Shown piece by piece: positions 8,221 to 15,939 of a stretch of DNA of 64,000 nucleotides. A program made the translations under genes and the position numbers. The notes beneath the pieces are model-generated. The model did no database searches. It had not been told where the DNA came from and worked only from the letters and a program-made list of their open reading frames with translations. Source of the stretch: Guptibacillus spartinae (lineage in GTDB: Bacteria; Bacillota; Bacilli; Bacillales; Guptibacillaceae); assembly GCF_028610625.1 (NCBI RefSeq), contig NZ_JAQQWU010000008.1, forward strand, positions 62,001 to 126,000, written 5' to 3'. Each line of letters opens with the position of its first letter. Positions within the stretch are counted from its first letter, which is position 1.

Positions 8221-10188
8221 TTATCCACTTATTTCTTGTGGTGAGCTTTTACCGACACGCTGAGAACGTTGCCAGATGAAAGTGAACACGACAAGGATGA
8301 GTCCGATTAGGTCTCCGATTAAGCCAGGCATAACGAGTAAAATAGCACTGATAAATAAAATCGTTCTTTTCAATGCAGTGACTTGTCCAAACCAGTAACC
8401 TTCCACTGCACCTGCAAAAAGAATACAGCTAACGGCAGCAGATATCAGGGCAGTTATGATGGCAGAAAGATCACCACCTTGTAATAACAACTCGGGGTTG
8501 TATACAAACACAAATGGAACAAAAAATCCGCCAAGAGCAATACGAATCGCGTAAATCGCGGTTGATGATGGATTAGATCCAGCAATTCCTGCCGTCGTAT
8601 AAGCGGTTATGGCAACAGGGGGAGTCAGTCCTGACATTACACCAAAATAAAACACAAACATGTGGGCAGCTACAACGTTAACATTCATCTCCACTAGCGC
8701 TGGTACGCCTAAGACAGCAAGAATGACGTATGCCGATACGGTTGGCATTCCCATACCAAGGATGATCGAAGCGATGGCTAACATGATGAGGAGCAAGAAT
8801 AAATGTCCTCCTGCTGTATCAATCATAAATCTCGAGAACGTAAGACCAAGCCCAGTTAACGATACTGCACCAACAATAATACCGGCAGTTGCACAGGCGG
8901 ATATTACGGCTAGTGCACTTCTAGCCCCACTTTCAAGTGAAGCGAGAATATCTAATACATTCATACGAGTCATCTTTCTAATCCAGCTTAAAAGAATCGT
9001 GGCGATGATACCGTAAAAACCTGCTTTCATTGGGCTAAATCCATCGATCATTAAATAAATGATCATCAGGATAGGAAGAAATAGATAGCCTTGCGTGAGT
9101 AGCACTCTTTTTGGATTAGGAAGCTGTTCTTTTGGGATGCCTTCCATGTGCAACCGTTTCGCATGGTAATAGACGATAAATCCTGCAATTAAGAAGTAGA
9201 TCATTGCGGGAATTAATGCATATAAGGCGAGCGTAATATAAGGAATACCCGTAGTCTCAGCCATGATAAAAACAGATGCTCCCATAATGGGTGGCATAAT
9301 TTGTCCACCTTGTGAAGCAACTGCTTCAACCGCTGCAGCGAATCGTTTACTATATCCGAGTTTTTTCATTAAAGGAATTGTAAATGAGCCTGTTACAGCT
9401 GCATTGGCAGCTCCATTTCCAGTAATGGTTGCAACCATTGCACTTGCCCCAACAGCTGATAATGCAGGTCCACCTGCACGATTACCAAGTGCACCAAAAG
9501 CAAAATTCGTGAAAAATTGCCCTCCTCCAGAACGCATCAAAAACGCTCCAAAAATCACAAATAGTATTAAGACGGTTGAACTAATATAGATGGGAGCACT
9601 GAAAATTCCAAGTGTGCCATTAAACATCTGATCGACCATTTTTCCATACCTTACTCCTGGGTGAGCTAGCGCACCGGGAAAATAGGGACCCAAAAAGATA
9701 TAGCCCATGAAAAACAGCCCAATACAAGACATGAGAAAACCATTTGTTCTGCGTGTTGCTTCAAGAACCAATCCTATGAAAACACTACCGAGAATGATAT
9801 CGGTCATGTTTGGGTTGCCTTGTCTACTTTGGATCGCATCACCTTGAAAAAGAATAAAACCAGTCTCTACTAAAGTTACGAATACGAATAGCAAATCAAT
9901 AAGTCCAAATTTCTTACCTTTTCGAAATGGAAAGATAAGAAAGATTAACAGCAGTGCCCAGACAACATGTATGCTTCTCTGCTGCCAAGAGGACAGCGTT
10001 CCAAAACCAGCTGTATAAATGTGGAATATCGATAATCCAATTGCTATAACGGATGTTAGTAAAACGAGAATTCTGGATAGATTCCAATTTGCTTTTCTCG
10101 TTGACCATAGTTCCTCGATATAGGCTGGTTTATCTTTAATAGTCGTATCAATTTTCTGAACGGTGGTTTCAGAATAACTTTGACTCAA
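8221..10188 (-). CDS. TRAP transporter permease, fused DctM-DctQ type
   Basis: This 655-residue integral membrane protein is a TRAP carboxylate transporter in which small (DctQ-like) and large (DctM-like) subunits are fused, the usual arrangement with TAXI binding proteins. An N-terminal group of about four hydrophobic segments (residues 40-150) precedes the large domain, which has glycine-rich motifs such as GNGAANAAVTGSFTIPLM and the PPIMGA / GMGMPTVSAY re-entrant-loop type sequences. I read a TTG start at 10188 with AAGGAG 9 bases upstream. It precedes the binding-protein gene by 13 bases. Uptake would be driven by Na+ or H+ gradient rather than ATP. Confidence 0.9.
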   Translation of the reverse strand: MSQSYSETTVQKIDTTIKDKPAYIEELWSTRKANWNLSRILVLLTSVIAIGLSIFHIYTAGFGTLSSWQQRSIHVVWALLLIFLIFPFRKGKKFGLIDLLFVFVTLVETGFILFQGDAIQSRQGNPNMTDIILGSVFIGLVLEATRRTNGFLMSCIGLFFMGYIFLGPYFPGALAHPGVRYGKMVDQMFNGTLGIFSAPIYISSTVLILFVIFGAFLMRSGGGQFFTNFAFGALGNRAGGPALSAVGASAMVATITGNGAANAAVTGSFTIPLMKKLGYSKRFAAAVEAVASQGGQIMPPIMGASVFIMAETTGIPYITLALYALIPAMIYFLIAGFIVYYHAKRLHMEGIPKEQLPNPKRVLLTQGYLFLPILMIIYLMIDGFSPMKAGFYGIIATILLSWIRKMTRMNVLDILASLESGARSALAVISACATAGIIVGAVSLTGLGLTFSRFMIDTAGGHLFLLLIMLAIASIILGMGMPTVSAYVILAVLGVPALVEMNVNVVAAHMFVFYFGVMSGLTPPVAITAYTTAGIAGSNPSSTAIYAIRIALGGFFVPFVFVYNPELLLQGGDLSAIITALISAAVSCILFAGAVEGYWFGQVTALKRTILFISAILLVMPGLIGDLIGLILVVFTFIWQRSQRVGKSSPQEISG

Positions 10189-10239
10189 ACAATCCAGCTC
10201 CTTCCTTTGCTGTATCCATCGTTCGAGTAGATCAATGGA

Positions 10240-11388
10240 TTAATTCTCATCTAAAATATGTCTTGAAATAATCATGCGCTGAATTTCGCTTGTTCCTTCA
10301 TAAATCTTTGTAATTCGTGCATCTCTGTAAAAGCGTTCCACTGGATAATCAGAAACATAGCCCATCCCACCATGGATCTGTACAGCTTTATCAGCAACTC
10401 TGTTGAACACTTCAGAAGCATAGAGTTTTGCCATCGAAGCTTCTTTGATTACTTTCTTTCCTTCATCAACTTTCTTAGCTGCCATGGTCGTTAGGGACCT
10501 AGCCGCTTCCGTTTCAGTTGCCATATCAGCAAGCATCCACTGAATCGCTTGATTGGAGGCAATTGGTTTTCCGAACTGAATACGTTCTTTAGCGTAGCTT
10601 GCAGACATCTCGATCAATTTTTCACAGGAACCCACCGCTCGGGCAGCTAGTCCAATTCGTCCCTCACCAAGAATTTTCAGTGCGGATATGTATCCCATTC
10701 CTACTTCACCAATCACATTTTCCTCAGGTACTTCACAATCTTCAAAAATAATTTGGCAAGTATAGGATCCTTTTAATCCCATCTTTTTATCGCGTTTCCC
10801 TACAATAAGTCCTGGGAAATTCTTTTCTACTAAAAATGCGGTAATGCCACCTTTCGCTCCTTTTGATTTATCAGTAGATGCAATAACTGTAAAGACATCT
10901 GCAACAGGGCCATTCGTAATAAAATGTTTCATACCATTAATGATCCATTTCCCCCCATTTTTTACTGCTGTGGTTGATAAATTCGTTGCATCTGATCCTG
11001 CACCTGGTTCAGATAGAGCAAAAGCAGCAATCTTGTTTCCTGCAGCCATATCAGGTAAGTACTTTTGTTTAAGAGATTCAGAAGCTAATTTCACTAGACC
11101 AGTACTACCAATTCCTGTATGTGCACTAATTAAAGAAACGTATCCATTGTGTGTCCTTCCCAGTTGCTCTAATACGACAGCTTTCCCTTCTGTATTTAAT
11201 CCAATTCCTCCATATTCCTCTGGGATACTCATTCCAAAGAGACCAAGTTCTTTTGCTTTTTCAATCAAATGCTCTGGAATTGCATCCTCTTCTTCAATTT
11301 GCTGAGCATATGGTTCAATCTCATTCTCAACAAAGTTTCGAATCATCGTTTTCATCTGTTGTAGTTCACTCGTAATAGTTGCAGTCAT
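10240..11388 (-). CDS. Acyl-CoA dehydrogenase (first gene of the sigma-54 operon)
   Basis: This FAD-dependent acyl-CoA dehydrogenase of 382 residues has FALSEPGAGSDATN in the flavin-binding middle domain, NGMKHFITNG, HGGMGYVSDYPVER, and IYEGTSEIQ with Glu364 as the expected catalytic base. A longer reading from 11430 is rejected: the ATG at 11388 has AAGGGGG 8 bases upstream, and the -24/-12 promoter at 11426-11441 overlaps the would-be extra codons. It is the first gene of the leftward operon and sits directly after a sigma-54 promoter, so it probably acts on the acyl-CoA derived from the imported acid. Confidence 0.93.
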   Translation of the reverse strand: MTATITSELQQMKTMIRNFVENEIEPYAQQIEEEDAIPEHLIEKAKELGLFGMSIPEEYGGIGLNTEGKAVVLEQLGRTHNGYVSLISAHTGIGSTGLVKLASESLKQKYLPDMAAGNKIAAFALSEPGAGSDATNLSTTAVKNGGKWIINGMKHFITNGPVADVFTVIASTDKSKGAKGGITAFLVEKNFPGLIVGKRDKKMGLKGSYTCQIIFEDCEVPEENVIGEVGMGYISALKILGEGRIGLAARAVGSCEKLIEMSASYAKERIQFGKPIASNQAIQWMLADMATETEAARSLTTMAAKKVDEGKKVIKEASMAKLYASEVFNRVADKAVQIHGGMGYVSDYPVERFYRDARITKIYEGTSEIQRMIISRHILDEN

Positions 11389-11425
11389 AATCAGTTCCCC
11401 CTTACTTTGGTTACTTTTATTAGAT

Positions 11426-11441
11426 TGCAAGTTTTATGCCA
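11426..11441 (-). promoter_or_regulatory. Sigma-54 (-24/-12) promoter of the beta-oxidation/TRAP operon
   Basis: On the minus strand the sequence is TGGCATAAAACTTGCA. It has the invariant GG and GC doublets 10 bases apart and matches the SigL/RpoN consensus TGGCAC-N5-TTGCA in all key bases. It lies about 38 bases upstream of the ATG at 11388. A near-identical copy precedes the reductase gene, and a sigma-54 activator is encoded between, which greatly raises confidence. Confidence 0.88.
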
Positions 11442-11737
11442 CTTTAATAAAAGCCTAAAAAACAACTTATTTAGCCCATTACATTCGATCCAATAATAAA
11501 AACGCTTAGAAAAAATCAAAAAAAGTGATACAAAAATGAATTAATCATTCACTTTTGTATCACTTTTGATTATTTTTGGTAAAAACTATGTGCAATACAA
11601 ACGATGAGTGCTATGACTATGATAATGCTCCTGGTTAATTTTCGATACTAAGCTTCGAAAGGAGTAATAAATCAAAATAGCTACCAATAAAAAAGCAACG
11701 GTTAAATAATATAATCATGCCTTGATTCAAAAATGAA
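11442..11737. other. Intergenic region between reductase gene and sigma-54 operon
   Basis: About 300 bases of AT-rich DNA with no open reading frame worth reporting. It contains the 41-bp inverted repeat (11524-11564). The rest (11580-11737) shows no further element that I can support. Confidence 0.6.
11524..11564. promoter_or_regulatory. 41-bp inverted repeat, candidate activator-binding enhancer
   Basis: Arms AGTGATACAAAAATGAA (11524-11540) and TTCACTTTTGTATCACT (11548-11564) are complementary at 16 of 17 positions around a 7-base spacer. The centre lies about 110 bases upstream of the -24/-12 element, in the range where sigma-54 activators bind. The arms are AT-rich and followed on the minus strand by interrupted T runs, so the element could alternatively, or also, terminate the reductase transcript. 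Confidence 0.6.
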
Positions 11738-12676
11738 TCAGTTCTCAATATGAAGTGGATTTTTAGGGGGAGCTTCCTTCTCCAATGCTGCTAAATTTTG
11801 ATAAAGTGATTGAATTACTGGTATTGAAACACCTAGCTTTGTCGCTTCTTTCAAAAAGTACCCGCATATCGCTTCAATCTCGAGTTGTTTTCCGTTTAGT
11901 CGATCTTGAAGCATGCTTGTATAATGAGTATCTGCTTTTCTTGCTCCTTTGAAAATTTGATGGATCAGCTCATTCTGAAATATGAACCCTTTATAGCTCG
12001 CTATTTGCATCCCTTCTACAAGAGCGCTCTCAGCTGTTTCACGCAGTTTTGGATGATCGACAATTTGTCCTACTGTGACACCTGCGTACGCAGAAAGTGG
12101 ATTAAATGTTACATTCCATAATAGCTTCTTCCATTTAGCCCTCATTATATTTGATGACGTTTTTGATTGAATACCTGCTTCATTAAACAAATGAGTAAGT
12201 AACTTTGCTTCTTCTCTATTTCCAGAGTCTAATGATCCAATAGTTAATCTTGGTTTACCTGACGTCTCAATAATCCCTGGCTCAGTCATTCTGGCTGTTA
12301 AATATACTGCAGCTGTATATAAGCAAGATTGATTGAGATACTTCATTGCAATTTCTTCATTACTTACTCCGTTTTGCATAAGTAGAATGGGAGTATCAGG
12401 TGAGACACATTTGCGCAACTGTCTGGCCATAGTAATTGTATCGTTTGATTTGACACTTAGTATGATGAGATCAACGTCGTCAAATGTATCCGTTAAATGT
12501 GTAAACTCCTTATGAATTACCTTTTCTTCTCCAGAGTATCTAATTTTCAGTCCTCTTTCTTGCATCCTGAGTAAGTTCGTTCCTCTGGATAAAAATACAA
12601 CCTCATGATTTGAAAGGGCTAGCTTACCACCAATAAATCCACCCACTGCTCCTGTTCCAGCAATACCTACTTTCAC
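11738..12676 (-). CDS. Ketopantoate reductase (PanE/ApbA) family oxidoreductase
   Basis: The 312-residue protein has an N-terminal Rossmann domain (GTGAVGGFIGG, residues 7-17) and the PanE C-terminal domain with the expected catalytic Lys184 and Asn188 in KWKKLLWNVTFNPLSA. The family reduces 2-oxo acids to (R)-2-hydroxy acids with NADPH; 2-dehydropantoate is the classic substrate, but bacterial paralogues include D-mandelate-type 2-hydroxyacid dehydrogenases. The start is GTG with GGAGG 8 bases upstream. It has its own sigma-54 promoter and lies in a catabolic cluster with no panB or panC nearby, so a catabolic 2-oxo/2-hydroxy acid reaction looks likelier than pantothenate synthesis. Confidence 0.82.
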   Translation of the reverse strand: MKVGIAGTGAVGGFIGGKLALSNHEVVFLSRGTNLLRMQERGLKIRYSGEEKVIHKEFTHLTDTFDDVDLIILSVKSNDTITMARQLRKCVSPDTPILLMQNGVSNEEIAMKYLNQSCLYTAAVYLTARMTEPGIIETSGKPRLTIGSLDSGNREEAKLLTHLFNEAGIQSKTSSNIMRAKWKKLLWNVTFNPLSAYAGVTVGQIVDHPKLRETAESALVEGMQIASYKGFIFQNELIHQIFKGARKADTHYTSMLQDRLNGKQLEIEAICGYFLKEATKLGVSIPVIQSLYQNLAALEKEAPPKNPLHIEN

Positions 12677-12703
12677 TATCTTAACCTCCTTTTCCTTTCT
12701 ATC

Positions 12704-12719
12704 TGCAAGTTTAATGCCA
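12704..12719 (-). promoter_or_regulatory. Sigma-54 (-24/-12) promoter of the reductase gene
   Basis: The minus strand reads TGGCATTAAACTTGCA, matching the sigma-54 consensus with correct GG-to-GC spacing. It differs from the promoter at 11426-11441 at one base. It lies about 28 bases before the GTG start at 12676 and just after the activator gene's terminator, so the reductase gene is a separately controlled unit. Confidence 0.88.
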
Positions 12720-12721
12720 AA

Positions 12722-12744
12722 GAAAAAACTCGCTGTAGGCGAGT
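12722..12744 (-). terminator. Terminator after the sigma-54 activator gene
   Basis: On the minus strand, ACTCGC-CTACA-GCGAGT is followed by TTTTTTC. It lies 16 bases beyond the activator stop codon and immediately upstream of the next sigma-54 promoter. Confidence 0.8.
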
Positions 12745-12760
12745 AGTCAAGGAAAGTTGA

Positions 12761-14395
12761 TTATGTTCCGATTTGGTATTTCTTTAGTTTGCGGACAATT
12801 GTAGGTTGGCTTGTATTTAAAATACGAGAAATTTCATATGTACTATTGTATTTTAAGTAAGCATCTTCCAATACGCTTCGTTCAGTATTTTCGACTGCTT
12901 CTTTAAGACTTTGAACCTGAGGAGTTGAACTTTTCTTTTTGTATTCAGCCGGAAGGTGGTCATGAGAAATTGCTCGCTCGGATGTAGTTAACACTATTCG
13001 TTCAATTAAATTAGCCATTTCTCTTACGTTCCCTTTCCAATTCAATTCATATAGAGAATTTTTAAGGTCACTTTTTAAGTACTTATCAAGGTTATACTTG
13101 ATATTTGTTCGATTAAGAAAGAACTGGATTAGTGGCAGAATATCATCTCTTCTCTCTCTTAATGGTGGAATGGAGAACGGAATGACATTAAGACGATAAA
13201 ATAAATCCTCTCTGAATTCATGATTTGTTACCATTTGGAGGAGGTTACGATTGGTTGCAGCTATGATCCGTACATTGACCTTTTTATGTTTTGTGGCGCC
13301 TACTCGCTGAATTGTATTATCTTGAATGACCTGAAGTAATTTCACTTGAGTTTTTAGTGGGAGTTCGCCTACTTCATCAAGGAACAAAACACCATCATCA
13401 GCCAATTCAAACATTCCAGGTTTACCATTGCGGTTAGCTCCTGTAAATGCACCGCCTTCATAACCGAAGAGCTCTGATTCAATAAGTTCTTGCGGTATAG
13501 CACCGCAATTTATTTTAATAAAATCACCGTTTGAAGCCCTCTTGCTTTTTGAATAAATAAATCGAGCAAGAACATCTTTTCCTACGCCCGTTTCCCCTAA
13601 GATAAGAACAGTTGCATCAAAATTTGCGATTCTAGAAGCAGTTTCATAAAGTTCTTTCATGGCTTCACTCTCAATAATAATTCCTGAGTTTGAATATCCT
13701 TTTAACTGTTCAAGTTCTTTTGCGTATTCTGCGTTCTTCTTTTGGACACTATTTAATTCAAAGATAAGTTTGTTTAATTCAGAAAGATCCCGTATGTTCG
13801 TGATTACCTTTTCAATGTCACCTTTTTTATTGTAGATTGGGCTACCGGTAATCAAGGTTTCTTTACCTTCAAAATTGTCCTGAACGACAGAAACTGTTTT
13901 GCGTTGTTTCAACACCTTTTTTGTTACTGAATCTCTAAGTATGCCTCGATTAACTAGTCGATCCACATTTTTACCAATATAATATTCTTTTGGAATACCA
14001 GTAAGTCGTTCAATCGCTGTATTGGTTTTTAAGGTAATCCCTTCGTTGTCAGTAATATAAATTCCATCATAAGAATTATCTATGATTGAATCCAATTCCC
14101 TGTTGAGATTTTCAAGTTCTGTTACCTGTTTTTCTAGATCAGAAAAATGACTGTTTTCAGTACCAATATAATAAACGTACGGGTGCTCCTGTTCTGTCAG
14201 GAATAACATTCGTTTGTCTTTAAACCGTGCTAGTGTATATGTTTCGTGTTCTTCTAAGTTGTCAAAAACCAATTCTATTGGTTCTCCTTCAGACTCTTTA
14301 ATAATAGAGCGAAAAGAGTCATTCGTGCAAAAAATGATTCCTCTTTTTGAAATAAAAGCAGGAAAAGGCAGTTGAGAAATAATCGATGAATCCAA
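12761..14395 (-). CDS. PAS-domain sigma-54-dependent transcriptional activator
   Basis: An enhancer-binding protein of about 544 residues. Positions below count from an in-frame GTG three codons earlier; I prefer TTG at 14395 because GAGG is then 8 bases upstream. An N-terminal sensory region, including a PAS domain at about 100-215 (IIDNSYDGIYITDNEG), is followed by a short coiled linker. The AAA+ domain has Walker A GETGVGKD (270-277), the sigma-54 contact loop GAFTGA (318-323) and Walker B LFLDEV (340-345). A C-terminal TyrR-type helix-turn-helix is near 520-540. All motifs needed for sigma-54 activation are intact. It lies beside two sigma-54 promoters and is probably co-transcribed with the FAD oxidase. 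The signal it senses is unknown. Confidence 0.93.
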   Translation of the reverse strand: MDSSIISQLPFPAFISKRGIIFCTNDSFRSIIKESEGEPIELVFDNLEEHETYTLARFKDKRMLFLTEQEHPYVYYIGTENSHFSDLEKQVTELENLNRELDSIIDNSYDGIYITDNEGITLKTNTAIERLTGIPKEYYIGKNVDRLVNRGILRDSVTKKVLKQRKTVSVVQDNFEGKETLITGSPIYNKKGDIEKVITNIRDLSELNKLIFELNSVQKKNAEYAKELEQLKGYSNSGIIIESEAMKELYETASRIANFDATVLILGETGVGKDVLARFIYSKSKRASNGDFIKINCGAIPQELIESELFGYEGGAFTGANRNGKPGMFELADDGVLFLDEVGELPLKTQVKLLQVIQDNTIQRVGATKHKKVNVRIIAATNRNLLQMVTNHEFREDLFYRLNVIPFSIPPLRERRDDILPLIQFFLNRTNIKYNLDKYLKSDLKNSLYELNWKGNVREMANLIERIVLTTSERAISHDHLPAEYKKKSSTPQVQSLKEAVENTERSVLEDAYLKYNSTYEISRILNTSQPTIVRKLKKYQIGT

Positions 14396-14415
14396 AGTGG
14401 TCACCTCAAAAATGA

Positions 14416-15804
14416 TTAGATAATGGAGGACTGTTCTTTATCACTAGCAAAAATCTTACCAGGATTCATAATCCCATTCGGGTCAAGCGTTTGCTTCAAT
14501 GCTAGCATGACATCTAGAGCAGCTCCGTGTTCTTTTAACTGATATTGCGCTTTTCCTGTTCCTACTCCATGCTCTCCCGTACACGTACCTCCTCGCTCGA
14601 GCGCATAGTGAACAAGGTGTTGATTTAGTTTTGTCGCTTTCTCAAGCTCAATCGGATCATTAGGATTGATCATAACGATAGCATGGTAGTTTCCATCCCC
14701 CACATGACCAAGCAGGGCGCCATCTAACCCATAAGTCTCGATCGCTTTTCTTGCGTCCGTTATCGCACCAGTAAGCTCTGAAATAGGAACACAGACGTCT
14801 GTCACCATCATTTTTTTGCCTGGAGATCCATGACTAAACGAGTATGCCAAGTTGTGGCGAGCTTCCCATAAAAGAGCGCGTTTCTTCGTATCATGTTCGA
14901 ATATGAATTCCTCACACTCATTATCTTCCGCAATGCTTTTAGCAAAGGCTACATCTTGGTTCAGTCCAGCCTCATTCCCGTGAAACTCGATAAATAAAGT
15001 TGGCTTTTCAATGTAGTTCGTTTCATTTGTTTTGTTGACTTGTTGAACGGAACGAGCATCAACCAGTTCAATTCTTGCGACTGGTATCGCGGCATGAAGG
15101 ATATTTGTAACGGTTGAAACCGCTTGTTCAATTGTTGGGAAAACAATCCTTCCTGCAAGAGTGGCTTCAGGGATCCCATAAACATTAAGTGTAAGCTCTG
15201 TAAAGGTTCCTAGCGTGCCTTCTGAACCAACAAAAAGGCCATTTAGATGATAGCCTGATGAAGACTTAGCCGTGTTGCTACCGGTATGTATGACTTTTCC
15301 ATCAGCAAGGACAACTTCCATATCACGAACCTGATCTCTCATAACCCCGTAACGCACTGAAGTGGTTCCGCTTGCATTAGTAGATGCCATGCCGCCAAGT
15401 GTTGCGTCTGCACCAGGATCGACAGTGAAAAATAAGCCATGTTTTTTTAATTCTTTATTTAATTGGGAACGTGTAACGCCCGGTTGGACTCTAACAAGGA
15501 AATCCTCTGGTCTTACTTCAAGAACCTTATTCATTAACTGAAAATCAATTGAGATTCCGCCTTGATAAGGAATCACATGCCCTTCAAGGCTTGAACCTAG
15601 ACCAAAGGGGATGATTGGTATTCGATTTTCATTTGCTGTCTTTAAGATTTTACTTACTTCTGCTGTCGTTTTTGGAAAAACGACCACGTCTGGGTCATGT
15701 GGCGTATGATAAGATTCGTCTTTACTGTGTTGCTCTAACACAGTAGCATTTACACTAATTTGATCATCGTCTAGGAAGGTACTAAGCAAAGATACAAGTT
15801 TCAT
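14416..15804 (-). CDS. FAD-binding oxidase, GlcD / D-2-hydroxyacid dehydrogenase type
   Basis: This vanillyl-alcohol-oxidase-fold flavoenzyme of 462 residues oxidises D-2-hydroxy acids (D-lactate, glycolate or similar) to 2-oxo acids. The FAD domain contains VVFPKTTAEVSKILKTANE, PFGLGSSLEGH and DPGADATLGGMASTNASGT; the C-terminal region has GHVGDGNYHAIV and GEHGVGTGK. I start it at ATG 15804 because GGAGG lies 8 bases upstream, whereas the longer reading from 15861 has no ribosome site. The activator gene begins 11-20 bases after its stop. There are no partner glcE/glcF genes, so it is probably a single-subunit enzyme. Next to a PanE-like reductase it could catalyse the opposite step on the same acid. 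Confidence 0.88.
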   Translation of the reverse strand: MKLVSLLSTFLDDDQISVNATVLEQHSKDESYHTPHDPDVVVFPKTTAEVSKILKTANENRIPIIPFGLGSSLEGHVIPYQGGISIDFQLMNKVLEVRPEDFLVRVQPGVTRSQLNKELKKHGLFFTVDPGADATLGGMASTNASGTTSVRYGVMRDQVRDMEVVLADGKVIHTGSNTAKSSSGYHLNGLFVGSEGTLGTFTELTLNVYGIPEATLAGRIVFPTIEQAVSTVTNILHAAIPVARIELVDARSVQQVNKTNETNYIEKPTLFIEFHGNEAGLNQDVAFAKSIAEDNECEEFIFEHDTKKRALLWEARHNLAYSFSHGSPGKKMMVTDVCVPISELTGAITDARKAIETYGLDGALLGHVGDGNYHAIVMINPNDPIELEKATKLNQHLVHYALERGGTCTGEHGVGTGKAQYQLKEHGAALDVMLALKQTLDPNGIMNPGKIFASDKEQSSII

Positions 15805-15902
15805 GTTGCATTCCTCCGTTATTATGAAAAATTGACACTTTTCTGATAAATACATCATCACTTTACCACTTTTAACTAAAAATCGTCAATCAGCCTTAAT
15901 GC

Positions 15903-15938
15903 CTCAAAAAAGCCTGGCTCTTGCCAGGCTTTTTTGAG
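15903..15938. terminator. Terminator after flotillin gene
   Basis: CTCAAAAAAGCCTGGC and GCCAGGCTTTTTTGAG form a 16-bp stem around TCTT. It has T runs in both directions, so it can act bidirectionally. It lies just after the flotillin stop codon. Confidence 0.9.
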
Positions 15939-15939
15939 C

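Noticed and set aside
11388-11430. Longer start for the first acyl-CoA dehydrogenase (14 extra residues)
   Set aside because: The extra codons overlap the -24/-12 promoter, and the ATG at 11388 has its own ribosome site.
15804-15861. Upstream start for the FAD oxidase (19 extra residues)
   Set aside because: No ribosome site precedes it, while GGAGG sits 8 bases before the ATG at 15804.
15805-15900. Sigma-54 promoter or enhancer copy before the FAD oxidase gene
   Set aside because: No -24/-12 match; only an 8-mer AAAGTGAT shared with the 41-bp repeat, too short to weigh. A weak sigma-A-like TTGACG was seen but not confident.
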